Below, piece after piece: positions 19,058-25,651 of a stretch of 64,000 nucleotides of DNA. Under the pieces are notes generated by a model, which saw only the letters and a list, made by a program, of their open reading frames with translations, was not told where the DNA came from and did no database searches. The translations under genes were made by a program, and so were the position numbers. Within the stretch, counting starts at the first letter, position 1, and every line of letters starts with the position of its first letter. Origin of the DNA: Microbispora sp. H13382 (GTDB taxonomy: Bacteria > Actinomycetota > Actinomycetes > Streptosporangiales > Streptosporangiaceae); assembly GCF_014161445.1 (NCBI RefSeq), contig NZ_JABBXA010000022.1, positions 1 through 64,000 on the forward strand. Direction: 5' to 3'.

Positions 19058-19334
19058 TCCCTGTTCGCTCCAGGTTCCGTGCCCGCTCCGGTGAACAGCC
19101 CGGACACGGCGGCCGGCCGTGTGGGCGATGGGACCGTTCCCCCGGCAGCCACGGGACCCGCCGAGCCGTACGGCGGGCACACACGCGGGCAGACGGGGTT
19201 CCGCAGCGAACACCTGAACCCCCTCGCAGGAGGAAGGGAAGCGGCTGCGAGACGTGACAGCGGCCGAGCCCGTGGCAACGAGAAAGCGCCGGCCGATGCT
19301 TGCAATCACACATAAAAGAAGGGGACGCTGTCAA

Positions 19335-19350
19335 GTCACGAAAACGTGAC
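19335..19350. promoter_or_regulatory. Inverted repeat GTCACG-aaaa-CGTGAC
   Basis: Perfect 6-bp arms around AAAA, in the A+T-richer part of the divergent region, about 280 bp upstream of the GH1 start. It is distinct in sequence from the AACCGGTT boxes next to the regulator gene. Candidate operator. Confidence 0.4.
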
Positions 19351-19372
19351 GGAGGGAAATTCTGCTTACTGG

Positions 19373-19402
19373 TTGACGAGCCGCCCGATGGTTGCGTATT
19401 TT
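19373..19402 (+). promoter_or_regulatory. Sigma-70 type promoter of the lacI-type gene
   Basis: TTGACG (19373-19378), an 18-bp spacer, then TATTTT (19397-19402). Transcription would begin near 19409, inside the first AACCGGTT box, leaving a leader of about 49 bases. A second possible -10 (TAGCGT, 19445-19450) just before the GTG could also give a leaderless transcript. Confidence 0.55.
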
Positions 19403-19408
19403 CGGGGA

Positions 19409-19430
19409 AACCGGTTGCATGAAACCGGTT
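19409..19430. promoter_or_regulatory. Paired AACCGGTT operators
   Basis: Two copies of the 8-bp palindrome AACCGGTT, at 19409-19416 and 19423-19430, each preceded by A and 14 bp apart centre to centre. LacI-family proteins bind palindromes with a central CG, and these overlap the predicted transcription start. Autorepression is likely. Confidence 0.6.
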
Positions 19431-19457
19431 ACAGCGAGATGCGATAGCGTTTGGTCC

Positions 19458-20471
19458 GTGGCAACGATCAGAGAGCTGGCGCGCCTGTGCGGCGTGTCTC
19501 CCGCGACTGTCTCCCGCGTGTTCAACAACCCCAAGGTGGTGAACGCGAAGACCAGGGAGCAGGTCCTGCGGACGGCGCGCCAGATCGGCTACCTGCCCAA
19601 CGAGTCGGCCCGCACGCTGGCCACCAAGAAGTCCTTCATGGTCGGCCTCGTGTGGGACACCGACCACCGCCGCCCCGGCTGGCGGCACCCGTTCTTCCAG
19701 GAAATTCTCATCGGCCTGAAGACCGCGCTCAGCGGCCGCGGCTACCACCTGCTCATGCTGGCCACGAGCGGGGAGCCGACCGAGGACGCCTACGTACGCG
19801 CCGTGCGCAGGCACAACCTCGACGGCGTTGTGATGATCGACAGTGGCACCTGGGACCCCTCACTGCGGCAACTGGCCGAGTCGGGCATCCCCTGCGTCAG
19901 CCTCGACCGTCCCGTGCAGGGCCCCCGCGCCACGTACGTCACCTCGGACAACGTCGGCGGCGCCCACCTGGCCGTACGGCACCTGCACGAGCAGGGACGC
20001 CGGGCCATCGCCACGATCACGGGCCCGGCGCACACGCGGCCGGGCGCCGAGCGCCTGCAGGGCTACCAGGACGAGCTGGCCCGGCTGGGGCTGCCGCGCC
20101 GGCCCGAGTTCGTGGTCGAGGGCGACTTCTACCTGTCGGGCGGCCACGCCGCGATGCGCCGCCTGCTGGAGGCCGACGACCGGCCCGACGCCGTGTTCGT
20201 CGCGGGCGACGAGATGGCCGTCGGCGCACTGGTCGCGATCGGCGAGGCCGGCCTGAAGGTGCCCGAGGACATCGCCCTGGTCGGGTTCGACGACATCGAG
20301 GTGGCCGCGCTCGTGCCACCGGGCCTGACGACCGTCGCCCAGGACAAGGACGGGTTCGGCACCGCCGCCGCGGAGGCGGTCGTCTCCATGATCAACGGCG
20401 CGGACGCCCCGCCGCCCCGGATTCTGCCGGCCACACTCGTCGTGCGCGGCTCCAGCACGCCTCCGCTCTGA
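19458..20471 (+). CDS. LacI-family transcriptional regulator
   Basis: A 337-residue repressor. The N-terminal helix-turn-helix is TIRELARLCGVSPATVSRVF and the hinge helix follows at NESARTLATKK. A periplasmic-binding-protein-like sensor domain then contains YHLLMLATS, VSLDRPV, AVFVAGDEMAVGAL and IALVGFDDIEVAAL. The GTG at 19458 is chosen because the HTH starts two residues later; upstream Met codons would add residues not seen in the family. Divergent from the GH1 gene and preceded by two AACCGGTT boxes, it probably controls beta-glucoside use and itself. The effector is likely a beta-glucoside, by inference from the neighbour. Confidence 0.9.
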   Translation: MATIRELARLCGVSPATVSRVFNNPKVVNAKTREQVLRTARQIGYLPNESARTLATKKSFMVGLVWDTDHRRPGWRHPFFQEILIGLKTALSGRGYHLLMLATSGEPTEDAYVRAVRRHNLDGVVMIDSGTWDPSLRQLAESGIPCVSLDRPVQGPRATYVTSDNVGGAHLAVRHLHEQGRRAIATITGPAHTRPGAERLQGYQDELARLGLPRRPEFVVEGDFYLSGGHAAMRRLLEADDRPDAVFVAGDEMAVGALVAIGEAGLKVPEDIALVGFDDIEVAALVPPGLTTVAQDKDGFGTAAAEAVVSMINGADAPPPRILPATLVVRGSSTPPL

Positions 20472-20764
20472 AACCTGGCTTCTTCACGCATGCTCAGGAA
20501 TCGCGGCGAGGCCGGTCACCCCGTCGGAGACAACCCCGCCCCTCACCGCGGTCCGCGTCCGGGCCGGTCACCGCGCCGGAAGAAGCCCCGGTCCTCGCGA
20601 AGCCCGCTCCGCTGGGCCTTCGCCGCGGTCCTCGCTCCCTTCCGGCCCGCTCCCTCCCAGCCCGGCTGAAACCTGTGTGGACAGCGTGCATTCTGGAGCG
20701 CTTTGCTCCCGGAGGCGCTTATCGTGATGAGGCATCCATCGCTTTGATCCTCCGGGGGACTTCT

Positions 20765-21070
20765 GTGTCCGAGCAGTCCTGGCCTGCCCGCATCCGTACC
20801 GAGTTCGCGCAGCGCGTGCTGGATTTGCGGCACCAGCACCCCGGGATCCTCGCCTCGCTGGACCAGCACATGGCCGCCGTCAGGCACGCCATCGCGGAGC
20901 TGGGCGAGCGCGTGGGGCCCGCCTCTCTGGTCGCCTACCTGATCGGCTACTGGGACGGCGCGCGGGAGAAGGGCTGGCTGGCGCCGGGACCGGACCAGCC
21001 GCTCGACTTCGCCGCCCTGCGCATGACCGCCGTCTGCCTGATGCTCGACGCCGCGGCCGAACCGGCCTGA
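20765..21070 (+). CDS. Small conserved actinobacterial protein (DUF6401-like)
   Basis: A 101-residue soluble, mostly alpha-helical protein starting at GTG with GGGGA six bases upstream. The segment LASLDQHMAAVRHAIAEL, followed by GPASLVAYLIGYWDGAREKGWL, resembles short proteins annotated as DUF6401 in actinomycetes; this match is from memory and uncertain. It has no signal peptide and no membrane segment. It follows the LacI-type gene after 293 bp of GC-rich sequence in which no gene is evident, so it probably has its own promoter. Function unknown. Confidence 0.6.
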   Translation: MSEQSWPARIRTEFAQRVLDLRHQHPGILASLDQHMAAVRHAIAELGERVGPASLVAYLIGYWDGAREKGWLAPGPDQPLDFAALRMTAVCLMLDAAAEPA

Positions 21071-21131
21071 CGACGCGGCGGCGGGGCGCCCCTCCCCGTG
21101 GAGGGACGCCCCGCGACGAACGGCGACGCGC

Positions 21132-22247
21132 TCACCCGCGCGGCGACGGAGGCTCCTCCGGAGGATTCGTCCAGGAGGAGGTGGGCCGCGCCTCGCCCGG
21201 CGCGTCCTGCGGCATCGGGGCGCCCTGCGTTCCGGGAACCCCCTGAGAGCCCGCCTGCGCCCCCGGTGAGACCGCGCTCCCCGGTGAAACCGTGCCGGCC
21301 GGAGGAACCGTGCCGGCCGGAGGAACAGGGGTCGTCGGTGCGCCCGGGGCGGCCGGCGGAGTGCTCTCGGGATACGCGGGCCGGGGCGCCTGCGCGCCCT
21401 CGGCGCTCGGCGCGGCTCCGGCGTTCGGCGCACTCCCGGCGTTCGGCGCGGCACCCTGCGGGTACGCGGCCGGGGCCGGCTGGGCGAAGGCCCCCACCCG
21501 CTGCTCGGTCCGCGGCACGGTGACCGTCTCCATCGCGTCGGCACGGCCCCGGCTGTAGGCCGCGGCCTGGGCGCGGATGGTGTCGGTCTCGGCCTCCGCG
21601 CGGTTCAGCCAGCGCTCCCAGCGCTGCTGCATGGGCCGGACCAGGCCCCCGCCGACGCCGACGATGAGGATGCCGGCCACGGCGGCCAGGAAGGCGATCA
21701 GCACCGGGGTCGTGACGGTGGTCGCGACCTCGATCTGGTTGAGCGCGGCGATGACGCCGAGGCCGATGATGAACACCGACGCGATCGTGGCCAGCGCCCG
21801 GCCATAGGACAGGGAGCCCAGAGCGGCGGTGACGATGTCCTTGACCGCCCTGGCGATGGCGGTGGCGACCACGATGATGACGATCGCCACGGCGGCCTTG
21901 GGCAGCCACGCCACCACTCCGGCGAGCAGCTCGCTGACGGGGTTGGGCCCGAAGACGGAGAAGGCGATCTGCAGCGTGACCAGCAGGACCGCGTAGTAGA
22001 CCAGTTTCGCGAGCAGGCCGGACGCGTCGTACCTGCTGCGCGCCAGCACCCGCCCCACACTGCCGCGCTCGACCCACCGGTCGAACCCGACGCGTTCGAG
22101 AACGGCGTCGACGGCCTTCCGCAGTGCCTTGGCGATCAGCCAGCCCACGGCGAGGACGACGACGAATGCGAGGAACTTGGGGACGAACGTGGCGACCGAC
22201 GACCATGCGTCAGCCACTCCTCTTCCCCAGTCGACCGGAGCGGCCAT
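21132..22247 (-). CDS. Membrane protein with MscS-type TM-helix repeats
   Basis: 371 residues. The first ~220 hold five hydrophobic helices, including FLAFVVVLAVGWLIAKALR and AVAIVIIVVATAIARAVKD. This pattern is shared with the 'conserved TM helix' (PF05552) proteins related to mechanosensitive channels. Residues about 225-371 form a cytoplasmic tail rich in Pro, Ala and Gly with short repeats (APNAG, GTVPPAGTV, SPGSAVSPG) that are probably disordered. No beta domain of a full MscS channel is visible, so channel activity is uncertain. The ATG at 22247 is preceded by AGGAGG. Confidence 0.75.
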   Translation of the reverse strand: MAAPVDWGRGVADAWSSVATFVPKFLAFVVVLAVGWLIAKALRKAVDAVLERVGFDRWVERGSVGRVLARSRYDASGLLAKLVYYAVLLVTLQIAFSVFGPNPVSELLAGVVAWLPKAAVAIVIIVVATAIARAVKDIVTAALGSLSYGRALATIASVFIIGLGVIAALNQIEVATTVTTPVLIAFLAAVAGILIVGVGGGLVRPMQQRWERWLNRAEAETDTIRAQAAAYSRGRADAMETVTVPRTEQRVGAFAQPAPAAYPQGAAPNAGSAPNAGAAPSAEGAQAPRPAYPESTPPAAPGAPTTPVPPAGTVPPAGTVSPGSAVSPGAQAGSQGVPGTQGAPMPQDAPGEARPTSSWTNPPEEPPSPRG

Positions 22248-22465
22248 GGGTCCTCCTGTTCAGAGCCTTCCGCGACGTACGACGCCCACGGCTACCCGGT
22301 GATCGGCGTCTCATACCGGACGCGTGTCCGGCCCGGCACGCGAAGCGACGCTCCGCCCCGGCAGAGGCGCACGTCAGCCCCGCCGTAGGCACCCGGAGAA
22401 AAATCGGGAATCCGTCGCTTCCGTATGCTGTACGGTATTGCGTACGACAAGAGAGGGGCCTGTTC

Positions 22466-22891
22466 GTGTACGAGCCGAGCGACGAGGAACTGCAGAGCGT
22501 CGAGGACTGGTTCTCCCAGTACGACGCGCTCGCCGAGCAGGGGGAGATCGAGAAGCTGGCCGACCTGGCGGTCTTCCCGATGAACCTGGTCACCGACGTG
22601 CCGGGCGGCTTCGCCGCGGTGCGGCAGTGGACGCGCGAGGAGTACGTCGAGGCGATGAAGGAGGCCATGGGCGGCGGAACGGCGGGGCTCGGGCTCGAGT
22701 CGGTGCGGACGCCGCGTTTCCTCAGCCCCAACCTCGTCTTCGTGGAGACCACGGCGACGATGACGGTCGAGGGCCGGAGGGAGAGCATGCACTACGGCGA
22801 CCTGCTGGTGCGCACCGAGGAGGGGTGGGCGTTCCAGACGATGGCACAGGGCGGCTGGGGCCACGGCTGGCCGCCCGCCGAGCGCGGCTGA
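22466..22891 (+). CDS. NTF2/SnoaL-like small protein
   Basis: A 141-residue soluble protein. The layout (N-terminal helices with VEDWFSQYDALAEQGEIEKLADLAVFPMNLVTD, then a strand-rich part ending in LVRTEEGWAFQTMAQGGWG) is that of the SnoaL/NTF2-like cone fold, common as stress or orphan enzymes. No catalytic residues can be assigned. The GTG start at 22466 follows GAGAGGGG at workable spacing. The region just upstream contains a near-palindromic GTACGGTATTGCGTAC (22431-22446) that may belong to its promoter. Confidence 0.65.
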   Translation: MYEPSDEELQSVEDWFSQYDALAEQGEIEKLADLAVFPMNLVTDVPGGFAAVRQWTREEYVEAMKEAMGGGTAGLGLESVRTPRFLSPNLVFVETTATMTVEGRRESMHYGDLLVRTEEGWAFQTMAQGGWGHGWPPAERG

Positions 22892-23060
22892 TCAATGGCT
22901 GATTCGCGGCGGGCACGCGGCCGATCCGGCCACACGGCGCGGAAAACAAACTGCGCACGAAACCGCGGCGTGGTTAGGATTTCCGCCGTGGCAAGGATCC
23001 GGCGGCTCGGGAAACAGCACAAGAGTCGCCGGTCTCCGGAGCCGGCACATGAATGACCAC

Positions 23061-23173
23061 GCACCTCCCGGTGCGAAGGCAGCGGTTACTTCGAGGTTCG
23101 AATCCTTACAGCTCCCATGGGCTGCCGGCCCCACAGGCGGGCCAACCCCCGTCACCCCGATCTCGGGAGGAGC
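23061..23173 (+). ncRNA. Candidate Y RNA 1 (upstream copy)
   Basis: About 113 nt. The 5' strand carries GCGAAGGCAGCGGTTAC, close to the Ro60-binding CGAAGGYAGYG...GUUAY pattern of vertebrate Y RNAs. The lower stem CCTCCCG (23064-23070) pairs perfectly with CGGGAGG (23164-23170), and AGCGG (23081-23085) can partly pair with CCGT (23149-23152). Between them lie a T-arm-like hairpin (GAGG-TTCGAAT-CCTT, 23093-23107), a hairpin at 23109-23124 and a D-arm-like hairpin (GGCCC/GGGCC, 23127-23143). The order matches copy 2, with compensating stem changes. The next gene encodes Ro60. Confidence 0.65.
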
Positions 23174-23219
23174 ACGACTTCACCGGCCGCGCCCGGTGCG
23201 AAGGCAGCGGTTACTTCGA
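23067..23219 (+). repeat. 28-bp perfect direct repeat (23067-23094 and 23192-23219)
   Basis: Two identical 28-bp copies, starting CCCGGTGCGAAGG and ending GTTACTTCGA, 125 bp apart. Each begins one RNA module and is followed by a T-arm-like GGTTCGA. A shorter block, CCGATCTCGG, recurs near the end of both modules (23157-23166 and 23311-23320). The duplication defines two tandem RNA units. Confidence 0.95.
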
Positions 23220-23325
23220 TTCGGGATCGAGTGGTCGCAGGTTCGAGTCCTGCCCGGCCGGAAATCCGGCCGGTAGCTCAGCCGGCAGAGCGCTGTTACC
23301 GGCGCCGCTTCCGATCTCGGGCGCG
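23188..23325 (+). ncRNA. Candidate Y RNA 2 with permuted tRNA-like core
   Basis: About 138 nt. Lower stem CGCGCCCG (23188-23195) with CGGGCGCG (23318-23325), an internal loop containing GTGCGAAGGC, and upper stem AGCGG (23206-23210) with CCGCT (23305-23309). The apical part has a TCGAT/ATCGA hairpin (23216-23230), then a perfect T-arm GCAGG-TTCGAGT-CCTGC (23237-23253). Next is an acceptor-like hairpin CCGGCCGG-AAAT-CCGGCCGG (23254-23273), then TA and a canonical D-arm GCTC-AGCCGGCA-GAGC (23276-23291). The T-acceptor-D order is that of a circularly permuted tRNA whose anticodon arm is replaced by the Ro-binding stem, as in YrlA-type Y RNAs. Confidence 0.7.
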
Positions 23326-23341
23326 TTCCGGAGAACGAGGA

Positions 23342-23372
23342 CGGGCTCCTTCCCTGACGTGGAAGGAGCCCG
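23342..23372 (+). promoter_or_regulatory. Hairpin sequestering the Ro60 shine sequence (possible Y RNA terminator)
   Basis: Perfect 12-bp stem (CGGGCTCCTTCC with GGAAGGAGCCCG), loop CTGACGT, followed by TTT. The 3' arm contains GGAAGGAG, the only good ribosome-binding site for the Ro60 ATG at 23378. The element could end the Y RNA transcript and also hide the translation signal of read-through mRNA. Confidence 0.7.
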
Positions 23373-23377
23373 TTTCC

Positions 23378-24961
23378 ATGGCGAAATTCAACACCGGCAC
23401 GGCCAGGCCCGCGGCGGTCAGCCCGGTCACCACCGAGGCCGTCCCGCGCGGTCGTACGCACGAGGGCGCCACCGGCTACCTCCGCGACCCCAGGTCGGAG
23501 CTGTTCGTCCTCGCGGTGTCGAACATGGCCGGGGAGGACACCTTCTACGAGAGCGCGGGCGACCGCGACGGCAGGTTCCGCGCCCTCGTTCACCGGGTCG
23601 CGGTGGAGGACGGCGACTGGATGGCCCGTTTCCTGCCGTGGCTGCGGGGCGGGGCGAACATGCGCTCGGCGTCCCTGGTCGCCGCCCTGGAGTCCGTGCA
23701 CGCCAGGCTCGCCGCCGGGCTGCACGGCGGCAACCGCGAGCTCGTCGCCTCCGTGCTCCAGCGGGCGGACGAGCCGGGAGAGGCGCTCGCCTACTGGACG
23801 TCCCGGTACGGCCGGGCCGTCCCCAAGCCGGTCAAGCGCGGCATCGCCGACGCCGTGCGGCGGCTCTACACCGAACGCTCCCTGGTCAAGTACGACAGCG
23901 GCGCGCGCGGCTTCCGCTTCGGCGACGTCGTCGAGCTCGTCCATCCCACGCCCGCCGACGACCGGCGCGCCTGGCAGGGCGACCTGTTCGCGCACGCGCT
24001 CGACCGGCGCCACAACCGCGACAAGCCGATCCCGGCGTCGCTGCGGACGCTGCGTGAGCGGGCCGCGCTGCTCGCCCTTCCGGCGGAGGAGCGCCGGACG
24101 GCGCTGTCCACGCCGGAGCGCCTCGCCGCGGCGGGCATGACCTGGGAGGCGCTCGCCGGCTGGCTGCAGGGCCCGATGGACGCACAGGCCTGGTCGGCGG
24201 TCATCCCGTCGATGGGATATATGGCGCTTTTGAGGAATTTGCGGAACTTCGACGAGGCCGGCGTGGGCGACGACGTCGCCGAGCGGGTCATTGCGAGACT
24301 CACCGATCCGGAGGAGGTCGCGCGTTCCCGGCAGCTGCCGTTCCGGTTCTTCTCGGCGTACCGGAACGCGCCGTCGCTCCGCTGGGCCCACGCCCTGGAG
24401 ACGGCGCTGACGCTCGCCACCCGCAACGTGCCGCCGTTCCGGGGACGCACGCTCGTGCTCGTGGACACGTCGTCGTCCATGGCGTCCGGGGCGGTCTCCG
24501 CGCGGTCGACGGTCGCCCCCGTCGACACGGCGGCGCTGTTCGGCGTGACCCTCGCGGCGCGCGGCGACCGGGTGGACCTCGTGGGCTTCGCCAACGGCGT
24601 CTTCCGGCACGAGATCCGGCCGGGAGCGTCCGTGCTGCGTGAGGTCGAGCGGTTCCGCGCCCGGATCGGCGAGGTCGGCCACGGCACGCTGATCGCCGAC
24701 GCGCTCACCCGGTCGTGGCACGGTCACGACCGTGTGGTGATCCTCTCGGACATGCAGACCATGGCCGGGTCCCACGGAGGAGGGGTCACCACCGCGGTTC
24801 CGGCGAGCGTGCCGGTGTACGGCTTCAACCTCGGCGGCTACCGAGCCGCGGCGATGCGGACCGGCTCGGCGAACCGGCACGAGTTCGGCGGCTTCTCCGA
24901 CGCCTGCTTCCGCATGATCCCCTTGCTGGAGGCGGGCACGTCGGCCGACTGGCCCTTCTGA
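23378..24961 (+). CDS. rsr: Bacterial Ro60 orthologue (TROVE and vWA domains)
   Basis: A 527-residue RNA-binding protein. The TROVE/HEAT-like ring domain spans residues about 20-350 (TGYLRDPRSELFVLAVSNMA, then helices up to NVPPFRGR). The vWA domain follows, with a complete MIDAS: DTSSSM (Asp363), a later conserved GTLIADAL, and LSDMQT. Ro60 proteins bind misfolded RNA ends in the ring and Y RNAs on its outer face, and assist exoribonucleases. Two candidate Y RNAs lie directly upstream, supporting that role. RtcA/RtcB or PNPase, partners in other bacteria, are not adjacent. The ATG at 23378 is set by the shine sequence in the upstream hairpin. Confidence 0.92.
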   Translation: MAKFNTGTARPAAVSPVTTEAVPRGRTHEGATGYLRDPRSELFVLAVSNMAGEDTFYESAGDRDGRFRALVHRVAVEDGDWMARFLPWLRGGANMRSASLVAALESVHARLAAGLHGGNRELVASVLQRADEPGEALAYWTSRYGRAVPKPVKRGIADAVRRLYTERSLVKYDSGARGFRFGDVVELVHPTPADDRRAWQGDLFAHALDRRHNRDKPIPASLRTLRERAALLALPAEERRTALSTPERLAAAGMTWEALAGWLQGPMDAQAWSAVIPSMGYMALLRNLRNFDEAGVGDDVAERVIARLTDPEEVARSRQLPFRFFSAYRNAPSLRWAHALETALTLATRNVPPFRGRTLVLVDTSSSMASGAVSARSTVAPVDTAALFGVTLAARGDRVDLVGFANGVFRHEIRPGASVLREVERFRARIGEVGHGTLIADALTRSWHGHDRVVILSDMQTMAGSHGGGVTTAVPASVPVYGFNLGGYRAAAMRTGSANRHEFGGFSDACFRMIPLLEAGTSADWPF

Positions 24962-24976
24962 CCTCGGCGGCAGCGC

Positions 24977-25030
24977 GGCGAGGGCCCGGTCCGGGCGTAG
25001 CGGGCTTCGCCCGGACCGGGGCCCTCCGCC
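24977..25030. terminator. Strong hairpin downstream of the Ro60 gene
   Basis: Long inverted repeat: GGTCCGGGCG (24988-24997) pairs with CGCCCGGACC (25008-25017), extended outward by GAGGGCCC (24980-24987) with GGGCCCTC (25019-25026) across a one-base bulge. It lies 16 bases after the stop codon. There is no T-tract. Confidence 0.7.
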
Positions 25031-25101
25031 GTGCCCCGGCGGCGTCCCGGCGATCCACGCCATCACTCACCACAGGGGGCGACGCATCCCGCTGCGGACA
25101 G

Positions 25102-25122
25102 TTGTATAAGCTTCCTATGTAA
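25102..25122. promoter_or_regulatory. A+T-rich promoter/operator region of the marR-MFS pair
   Basis: TTGTATA (25102-25108) and TATGTAA (25116-25122) form an imperfect inverted repeat around AAGCTTCC, in an otherwise GC-rich gap. Its position, about 30 bases before the regulator start, fits a MarR autorepression site overlapping the -10 element. Confidence 0.4.
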
Positions 25123-25149
25123 ATCTGGTTCCCGTCCGGAGGAACTCCT

Positions 25150-25611
25150 GTGTCCGACTCCCCGAACGCCGATTCCCGCGAGGATGCCCACCCGATCGCG
25201 GCCATCCTGGACGACCTCGCGGTGCTCGCCGTACGGCGGCTGTCCACGCGCGAGATCAGCCTCACGGCCGCGACGACCCTGTCGTACCTGGACAGGAACG
25301 GCCCGGCGCGGCTCAGCGTGCTCGCGGCTGAGCAGGGCGTCACCCAGCCATCGATGACCCAGCTCGTGCAGCGCCTCGAGCGCGAAGGGCTGGTGAGTCG
25401 CGGCGTCGACGCCCAGGACGGCCGGGCCGTGCTGGTCGGCGTCACCGACGCCGGCCGCGCGCTGCTGGCCGAGCGGCGCCGCCGGCGCAGAGAGCGGCTC
25501 GACGAGATGCTCGGCACGCTGTCCCCCGGCGAGCTGCGTGAGCTGACGCGGGCCGCCGGCGAGTTCCTTCCCCTGCTCCGGCGCCTGCTCCAGAGCGCGG
25601 CCGACGAGTAG
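25150..25611 (+). CDS. MarR-family transcriptional regulator
   Basis: 153 residues with the MarR winged helix: LTAATTLSYLDRNGPARLSVLA, recognition helix TQPSMTQLVQRLEREGLVSR, and the wing with the family signature DGRAVLVGVTDAGRALL. Flanking helices form the dimer interface. The GTG start at 25150 has GGAGGAA eight bases upstream. It is 40 bp upstream of an MFS exporter on the same strand, a common regulator-pump pairing. It probably represses the pump and itself until a small aromatic or antibiotic ligand binds. The ligand is unknown. Confidence 0.9.
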   Translation: MSDSPNADSREDAHPIAAILDDLAVLAVRRLSTREISLTAATTLSYLDRNGPARLSVLAAEQGVTQPSMTQLVQRLEREGLVSRGVDAQDGRAVLVGVTDAGRALLAERRRRRRERLDEMLGTLSPGELRELTRAAGEFLPLLRRLLQSAADE

Positions 25612-25651
25612 GGGCCCGGTCGGCTCCCCCTCGCTACTACCAGGAGGTCCG

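Larger units (their letters stand above)
19058..19457. other. Divergent control region between the GH1 gene and the lacI-type gene
   Basis: A 400-bp gap with no supported gene. The right-hand part carries a promoter and three palindromic elements, listed separately. The left half (about 19060-19310) is GC-rich and shows nothing recognisable. Confidence 0.5.

Noticed and set aside
23237..23303. A tRNA gene suggested by a T-arm and a D-arm
   Set aside because: The arms are in reversed order (T before D), there is no 7-base anticodon loop between them and no CCA-ready acceptor end; a permuted Y-RNA-type core explains the sequence better.
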